Source of the DNA: Diadema setosum
Taxonomy: Eukaryota; Echinodermata; Echinoidea; Diadematoida; Diadematidae
NCBI GenBank assembly: GCA_033980235.1
Contig: CM067070.1
Coordinates: forward strand, 27,370,627 to 27,434,626
DNA: 64,000 nt
Direction of reading: 5' to 3'
Numbering within the stretch: the first letter of the stretch is position 1; every line of letters starts with the position of its first letter. Positions 60,601 to 64,000 of this stretch are shown here, piece after piece. The position numbers and the translations under genes are program-made. The notes under the pieces are model-generated. The model saw only the letters and a program-made list of their open reading frames with translations, did no database searches and was not told where the DNA came from.

Positions 60601-61293
60601 CAACTATCAAACAAAAGGTCCCGGGTTCGAGTCTTCTAGTTGCAGTCGTTGTGCCCCAGGTTGTGCCCCCATAAGCAGGTCACTAAATCCTCATTGCTTA
60701 GTTATTTTGGAGGGGACTCAAAGGCGTCGATCCCGCGGTTGTTTGCGCATGAGAATGCACTCTCTTCTTGGAAGTTACACATGATGTAAAACAAATGAAA
60801 TCAAAGTTAGAATTAAATCAAATCAATGCAAATCAAGATGAATGATGACTGAAGATGTAGTCTACCGATAGTGAACAACCTTACCTATTTGTTGGTAGTA
60901 CTGGGAGAGGGGCGTCTCCCCTACCGTGTCGTTGCCGTCCAAGTCCGGACTCCCGCCCGCAGGCAGCGCTGGGTCGTTGCCGATGAATTGCGGCAGAGCG
61001 GAGAGCAGACACCCAAAAGCCATGATGAGGGCGGAGACACCGAGAATGCGTGGTCGATGATGTCGGTTGCCGATGTAAGCGATGGGGGTGATTGCTATGA
61101 GACCTACAATGTCGTTGATGCTGAAGAGGATACCTGCCTCGGAGCTTTTCAGCTGGAACTCCCGTTGGATTGACGTAAGAATGGCAGTTCCGAAGGGTCC
61201 GATAATGCTGATGTAGATGAAACAATTGGCGCCGAGAATCACTGTGAACACCATTGGTGTCAGACACCTATTATGACTACTACTGGCGGCCAT
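43290..61293 (-). CDS. Organic anion transporting polypeptide (OATP/SLCO family), ten exons
   Basis: Joining 61293-60885, 55974-55759, 53755-53541, 52920-52761, 49793-49629, 48597-48381, 47473-47332, 46063-45792, 44953-44889 and 43519-43290 gives 2091 bases, exactly 697 codons (696 residues), within the usual OATP length. Family members are 12-helix plasma membrane carriers that take up bile salts, hormones, eicosanoids and drugs, usually by anion exchange. The superfamily signature DPRWIGAWWLGY stands at 250-261, and a Kazal-like cysteine domain at about 461-568. All ten splice pairs are GT/AG and phase-compatible. The first helix region is divergent (IIGPFGTAILTSIQREF), so I cannot place it in a vertebrate SLCO subfamily. 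The introns are crowded with repeats. Confidence 0.93.
43633..43890 (+). mobile_element. tRNA-derived SINE in OATP intron 9
   Basis: A-box-like tggcatagcgggtaagac (43656-43673) and B-box-like gagttcgattcccgc (43696-43710) are spaced as in a tRNA. The sequence then continues with a T run and a non-tRNA body (cgacccaggtgtataaatgg, ctaccccgcaggagcaaatg). The anticodon arm pairs (gactcc/ggagg) but the acceptor stem does not close, so it is not a working tRNA. Confidence 0.7.
43921..44150. repeat. Trinucleotide microsatellites (ACT, AAT, AGA)
   Basis: Runs of act/tac, then ata/atg units, then aga units at 44114-44147. The translated frames are homopolymer-like artefacts. Confidence 0.95.
44889..44953 (-). 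CDS. OATP exon 9 (residues 599-621)
   Basis: A 65-base exon. The acceptor tttgtgtccag and donor GTAAGT are strong. It reads CVEERDRAVAIGVSSLFGRV, matching the conserved cytosolic loop before the last helix of OATPs (x-R-x-A-x-G-V). Confidence 0.92.
45087..45654. mobile_element. Long-inverted-repeat element in OATP intron 8
   Basis: The left arm cttctaaaggaaaccaaaac to atgcaaaagttataaa is mirrored by the right arm from ttcataacttttgcataaat to ttgctttcctttaag. Arms of about 150 bp or more make a large foldback. It is related to 62891-63440 and to the half copy at 2495-2890. Confidence 0.8.
45792..46063 (-). CDS. OATP exon 8 (residues 509-599)
   Basis: The acceptor taatcttctcag is good. It begins TYSQCRCVGE, completing the cysteine-rich loop, and has two N-glycosylation sequons (NAS at 539, NTS at 551). 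The loop closes with EKCPGYDC, then helix 11 (FLVLLAMMMFLFSLSHTPGV). The donor is GTACCG, not the best consensus, phase 2. Confidence 0.92.
46221..46348. mobile_element. 128-bp palindromic MITE in OATP intron 7
   Basis: The left end gtcactcctccaacctttgg pairs with the right end ending ggttggaggagtgac. The inner aacactcagaatgttg / caacattttgagtgtt also pairs. Confidence 0.85.
46775..47165. mobile_element. TTAA-bounded palindromic MITE, copy 2
   Basis: Same family as 32661-33053. It begins ttaaagggtgtgtacagttc and ends ctgtacagtccctttaa, and the inner core has tgaaaatcggttttgaaatg. It sits in OATP intron 7. Confidence 0.85.
47332..47473 (-). CDS. OATP exon 7: Kazal-like domain, first part (residues 461-508)
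   Basis: The acceptor acactttgcag is good. It encodes PACLSDCGCTDG, then VYIPVCGSDGLTYISPCHAG, the Kazal-like motif of the large extracellular loop of OATPs. In the family its cysteines are disulphide-bonded and needed for surface expression. The donor is GTACGT, phase 0. Confidence 0.93.
47826..48115. repeat. (GAA)n-rich purine tract
   Basis: gaagaa, gaacaa and gaggag units over almost 300 bases in OATP intron 6. Long leucine/phenylalanine or serine-rich frames on the minus strand are artefacts. Confidence 0.9.
48381..48597 (-). CDS. OATP exon 6 (residues 389-461)
   Basis: An exon with no internal start in this frame until near its end, easily missed. It reads GAVTSPGALLGNLLGGLVVK, KKLRLDTKGVTR and a helix VVIIAFVNVIIVSFFF, then TASCPTRPIAGVTVPY. 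This matches the OATP helix 8-9 region and the AGVTVPY approach to the large outer loop. The donor is GTGAAT, phase 2. Confidence 0.92.
48640..49080. repeat. (ATC)n trinucleotide tract
   Basis: About 440 bases of cat/atc units with point changes in OATP intron 5. It reads as isoleucine/histidine/serine or, on the other strand, aspartate/methionine low-complexity frames. Confidence 0.95.
49629..49793 (-). CDS. OATP exon 5 (residues 334-389)
   Basis: The acceptor tttccttgacag is good. It encodes helix 7 and helix 8: NLTYMILITASVTDSAMFAG and FFSFLGRYLLTQYEI, then TPAMVSVLLG. A repeat with GGTGTTA units begins only 42 bases upstream of the acceptor. The donor is GTGAGT, phase 1. Confidence 0.93.
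49836..50359. mobile_element. Element rich in GGTGTTA/TAACACC motifs
   Basis: The ends cactgcaaaaacgtcggtgt and, reversed, cactgcaagaagtccggtgt form inverted repeats. About ten ggtgtta or aacacc motifs lie in both directions inside. A related piece in opposite orientation runs into the right edge of the window (63828-64000). No protein is encoded. Confidence 0.75.
50773..51125 (+). repeat. 168-bp tandem duplication with a CGCTCG palindrome
   Basis: caattctcctgatgttgctg at 50773 recurs at 50941, and the start of a third copy is at 51109. Each full copy contains gctcgctcgcttcgctcgct, a short self-complementary stretch. The copies differ at only a few sites. Confidence 0.9.
51357..51385. repeat. 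Perfect short palindrome
   Basis: cagtgccgtatcttaatatacggcactg folds into an 11-12-bp stem. It may be the remnant of a small foldback element. Confidence 0.7.
51565..51605. repeat. (TG)n microsatellite
   Basis: Pure TG dinucleotides in OATP intron 4. A second, shorter TG run lies at 52660-52684. Confidence 0.95.
52761..52920 (-). CDS. OATP exon 4 (residues 281-334)
   Basis: A cytosolic loop rich in Lys, Glu and Asp, with no helix. The acceptor tgtgaag is weak (A at -3), but the frame is fixed by both neighbours. The donor is GTGAGG, phase 1. Confidence 0.88.
53541..53755 (-). CDS. OATP exon 3 (residues 209-280), with the family signature
   Basis: The acceptor cccgggcag follows a pyrimidine tract. 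It encodes helix 5 (LFTVLSLAPIAAFAISGF), the outer loop DPRWIGAWWLGY (250-261), which fits the OATP signature D-x-R-W-[IV]-G-A-W-W-x-G, and helix 6 ending YFFFPK. The donor is GTAAAG, phase 0. Confidence 0.95.
54205..54330 (-). mobile_element. Possible LINE 3' tail with (TTCAA)n repeat
   Basis: attcaattcaattcaaatga followed by a tttattcc-type sequence. Read on the minus strand this resembles a retrotransposon 3' end with the same pentamer tail as the LINE at 58390-60417. Confidence 0.4.
54970..55230. mobile_element. MITE with 32-bp perfect inverted arms
   Basis: Positions 54976-55007 (gaagagtttgtttgcaaaaa then ccgataagtcca) are the exact reverse complement of 55191-55222. The 113-codon plus-strand frame across it is produced by the element and shows no domain. 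Confidence 0.85.
55759..55974 (-). CDS. OATP exon 2 (residues 137-209)
   Basis: The acceptor acacgcag precedes AGCTCTGC and completes a Glu codon. It encodes a Cys-containing outer loop, then helix 4 (GIIVGQVFIGIGSSGVFTLG) and LTHLDDGVTKKSTSVFFG, which matches the family's conserved LDD segment. The donor is GTAAGA, phase 1. Confidence 0.92.
56960..57353. mobile_element. TTAA-bounded palindromic MITE, copy 3
   Basis: Begins ttaaagggatggaatagctt and ends aactgtaccatccatttaa. The core again has tgaaaatcggttttgaaacg. It is in OATP intron 1. Confidence 0.85.
58250..58335 (+). mobile_element. tRNA-like SINE head
   Basis: A-box-like gctcagtggtctagtggata and B-box-like acagttcgaatcttccc. The arms do not form a full cloverleaf. 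It lies just before the LINE remnant, whether joined to it or a separate insertion is unclear. Confidence 0.5.
58390..60417 (+). pseudogene. Non-LTR retrotransposon (LINE) reverse transcriptase remnant
   Basis: Several plus-strand pieces in different frames carry reverse transcriptase hallmarks in order: LLTALPCDKATGPVGVPAKV (58500s), NYRPISVIS (58728-58754), FMIDLKKAFATVDH (58918-58959; the usual F-D of motif A is replaced), GVPQGSLLGPLLFLLYTNDL (59095-59154) and YADDTCLLY (59188-59214). A C-terminal domain with VWGNTNKTNLDKL and GASLWNDV follows. Stop codons and frameshifts separate the pieces, so it cannot be translated as one protein. The 3' end has an (attga)n tail at about 60395-60415, as in CR1/L2/Jockey-like elements. 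It is antisense to the OATP gene, in its first intron. Confidence 0.9.
60575..60780 (+). mobile_element. tRNA-derived SINE in OATP intron 1
   Basis: tggctccgtgggtttaccaac and cccgggttcgagtcttc look like A and B boxes. The body (cctcattgcttagttatttt, ggcgtcgatcccgcggttgt) is unrelated to tRNA. The right end is unclear. Confidence 0.5.
60885..61293 (-). CDS. OATP exon 1 (residues 1-136)
   Basis: The ATG has G at -3 and +4, and an in-frame TAA lies 18 bases upstream. A ttccag directly before TCGCTATG could be a 3' splice site, so an untranslated exon further upstream is possible. The exon encodes helices 1-3: GANCFIYISIIGPFGTAILT, the RHHRPRILG turn typical of OATPs, and a luminal loop with NDT as a possible N-glycosylation site. 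The donor is GTAAGG, phase 1. Confidence 0.93.
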
Positions 61294-62118
61294 AGCGACT
61301 GGAAGATATTACAACTAACGCGAGACCTTTTCCCTATATCATAGAAAGAAGTTAACTGTCAGGCAAGATATGGGATTTTACCCCCGCCGTCCGCTGCCGT
61401 GCTGCGCCGTCAATTAGTAATGTGCAAGCAAGAAGCCATCAAGCCTTTGTAGACCTGTTGCAAAGTTTTGATGTGGTTGACTGCGTAGCTCCTGAGTTGT
61501 CCTCTTGTTCAAACAGCCTGTTTGACTGGAGCGATCAAGGGTCATAAGAACCTTACGCGATCAGTCGCCCTATTTTTTTTTTTTTTGTATCAGGTGTATG
61601 AAGGTCAATGAATATATTGACAGGGGAACTCTTCAATAGTGCTAAGCTAATGAAGCGTGTGCTCAACTGATCCGTAATGAAAACTTCATTACACAGTAGA
61701 GGAAGCAAATGACTTTTCCGAGTGTTTGGATTTTGAGGCTCGTTGAAGGAGCTTCAAATGTATCGTAGGTTGTTCATCATACTGATGCTTAACGGTATAC
61801 ATCGATATTAAAAAGCTTATAAGCTATCAAAGGTTTAGTTTATCAATTTTTTAAAGCATGATCACGAAGGAGTTTGTTACAAACAGTTATCTGATTTTCA
61901 CTCCGTACACTTCCTGTGTGCGTACGCGGCCGTGTGTGCGTGTGTATGTTAAAGTGCGCTGAACCTACACATTCGCATCGTCACATTCTATTGTTCGATT
62001 CCAATACAGAGTATATTACACAGTGAAGGCTTTCTGGAAATAGGCCTGTGGGGACCCCCTTTTCTTCGATCCCTCTTTGTTTCCTGTCATTGATCATCGC
62101 ATAAAAAAAGAAGAAGAA

Positions 62119-62151
<33 letters not shown>

Positions 62152-62860
62152 AACAACGTTACACATGAGCAGTATTATGGGTAAACATGCCGCACAATCC
62201 GAGCACCTTCCGGGCAAGCTACTCGGGCTTGTTGCGTGTAGGGATTTTCCAACACGCAGGATAATTTTCTGCGGGCAGACAAGGGTATGGGCTAGTTTCT
62301 CTTGCGTCTTACCTGCTGGACGCGTGCAACTTATACATTGTACTTACGTTCTAGTTACGAATGACATACAGGCACTGCGAAGTACCTGCGTCAGTGTCCG
62401 GGACAGTAGGAGATGGGGGGGGGGGGGGGGGGGGGAGGTGGGACGCCCGGACTACGCCCCTTTACTGTTTTTTTTTTTTTTTTTTTTTTGAATAGAAGTG
62501 AAAGGCGGTACGTGCTCCCGTTTTATTTATTTTTTTAAAAAGAAACCATCTTTGTATATAAGCGGAAGAAACCCGGAATTGGCACGAGCGGTTTTCTTTT
62601 TGTTCGTTTTGTTTTTGTTTGTTTGTTTGTTTTTGATTGTTTTTGTTTGTTGTTGTTGTTGCTTCCTTGTCAGCTTATCAAACCCGGTAGTGGCACCAGA
62701 AATATATTTTCCGCCCTACCCCCCTTTACGGAATTCCTGGATCCGCCCTCGTGGGATAGATCATGTGCATAGTCCGAGGAACTATCCCCGAACGTTTACG
62801 TGGATGAAGTAACTGCACCCCTCCCCCCCCCCCAATAAAAAAGGAAGAACAAAATGAAAT
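61294..62860. other. Upstream region of the OATP gene
   Basis: No coding exon is recognised. Contains T and A/G runs (61575-61586, 62103-62152), a G run (62416-62435) and a T run (62469-62489). The OATP promoter or a 5' untranslated exon should be here, but I find no convincing TATA box. Confidence 0.45.
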
Positions 62861-62890
62861 TTTAATGAAACAATATTTATATGGGAAGTT

Positions 62891-63440
62891 TTAAAAGACA
62901 AATCTACCTTCATAGACATGTGTGGATTAAGTGAATGCAGCAGTAATATTAGTAGAGCACATCGTTCAATCCGTTCAAAAGTTATGACTTTTTTACGTTC
63001 TGCTCCACCACTGCAGGATGAGAGGACTACTGCAACCTGTGATGTCACATGTATATAACGTTATTAAGAAAATATAAAGAAATTCAACATATTTTCACTT
63101 TTCTCGTATAATAACAGAATGCTTGACTTGCCTCATTAAGAAGACACGGGGAATAATATTACCCTTAACATACGTCAGTGGCAGTTCGATGAAATGTGCA
63201 CTTTTTTCAAAGAATTTAATTTTGTGAAATTCTTTTTGACAATTTCCTTATATCGTACGCATGTGACATCATACACTGTAGTAGTCTTTTCATCTAGCAC
63301 TGAGTGCGCCGATGCTTTGAAAATTCGTAACTTTTGAATGGATGTCCAATTTTCCCAAACTTCCACTGATGTGTTCTTATACTAATAATGCTGCATTCAC
63401 TCAATCCACATGTATTATGAAGATGGACTTGTCCTTTAAG
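62891..63440. mobile_element. Long-inverted-repeat element, full copy
   Basis: The left arm (gtgtggattaagtgaatgca, gtaatattagtagagca) is mirrored on the right (tactaataatgctgcattca, ctcaatccacatg). Same family as 45087-45654; the right half matches 2495-2890. Confidence 0.8.
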
Positions 63441-63827
63441 GCCAGATAGTCGATGTTCGTATTGTCACCTTGCAACGCTCGCAAAGAATGCTTTTCACTA
63501 AGGTCAGTAAACACATATCATGTGCACCTTGTGCAGTTCCGAACTCGTTGATGTAACTGTCGACAAACTATTGGCCGCAATTCAAGATCCTGTTATGTGA
63601 AGATTCAAACCAGCACGAGACTCTATAGCCAGTGATAGCTCACGCACGAACATAGAATATGACTCAGGTATACACCACTTGCCCATGCTCTAAATTCACC
63701 GGGTATTTCTCAAGGAAAGTCGTATATATTACAATATTGTTATGTCTATATTATAGTGTTCTATTGGAGTGAAATGCAAGCAGAAAACACGGACAACTAG
63801 AGGCGCACACTGTGAGAGCTGACCGCA

Positions 63828-64000
63828 CTGCAAAAAGTCTGGTGATAAGGTGAAATACCGAGCTGGTGTTTAAATTTCCGGAGCTCATTTGTGGTGTTAG
63901 ATTAACACCTGCTTGTGTCACTAAAACATGATATTTTTTTTTTGAATAGTTATTTAGTTACTGTTCTTCTTGCTGATTTCGAACTTCAACAAGACGATCA
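63828..64000. mobile_element. GGTGTTA-rich element, partial, cut by the window edge
   Basis: Begins cactgcaaaaagtctggtga and continues with ggtgttagattaacacc. The last 50 bases (cttcaacaagacgatca) are the reverse complement of a segment near 50178-50210 of the related element. The rest lies beyond the window. Confidence 0.7.

Overview
The window is nuclear DNA of an animal, most likely a marine deuterostome and probably an echinoderm (inference). Genes have GT/AG introns, intergenic DNA is AT-rich with many microsatellites, and much of it is small palindromic transposon-like elements of kinds common in echinoderm and other marine invertebrate genomes. No bacterial-type operon, rRNA, functional tRNA or CRISPR array is visible.

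Genes. (1) Two tandem plus-strand genes (6957-8786 and 12562-16689) each encode a protein with four TM2 domains, so about eight membrane helices. Both have two coding exons, and in both the intron is phase 1 and falls after the same Gly of the second TM2 domain. They therefore descend from one four-domain ancestor. The tails differ, but share one short motif of the form A-[FI]-P-L-x3-G-[KQ]-P-x-W. (2) A ten-exon minus-strand gene (61293 down to 43290) encodes a 696-residue organic anion transporting polypeptide (OATP/SLCO). It carries the family signature DPRWIGAWWLGY and a Kazal-like extracellular cysteine domain. All ten exons join in frame. (3) A doubtful three-exon fragment on the minus strand (30286-29641), behind a TATA box, ends in a peptide that looks somewhat like the start of an astacin protease domain.

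Repeats. 1-6.9 kb: microsatellites and a 1.5-kb foldback element (4526-6035). 8.8-12.5 kb: two palindromic elements. 17.4-19.0 and 38.2-39.4 kb: two copies of a 1.2-1.6-kb element with 13-bp inverted ends, full of TGACCT half-sites arranged like nuclear-receptor DR1/DR2 elements. 23.5-28.5 kb: about 91 apparently identical copies of a 55-bp GC-rich monomer, followed by a near-perfect hairpin. 30.5-38.2 kb: a diverged tandem array of a ~1.15-kb unit, interrupted by TTAA-flanked elements. 40.95-41.14 kb: a MITE with a 9-bp target duplication. The OATP introns hold a broken non-LTR retrotransposon, tRNA-derived SINEs, further palindromic elements and long trinucleotide tracts.

No functional link between the TM2 pair and the transporter can be read from the sequence. 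Splice sites and domains were read by eye; no database search was run.
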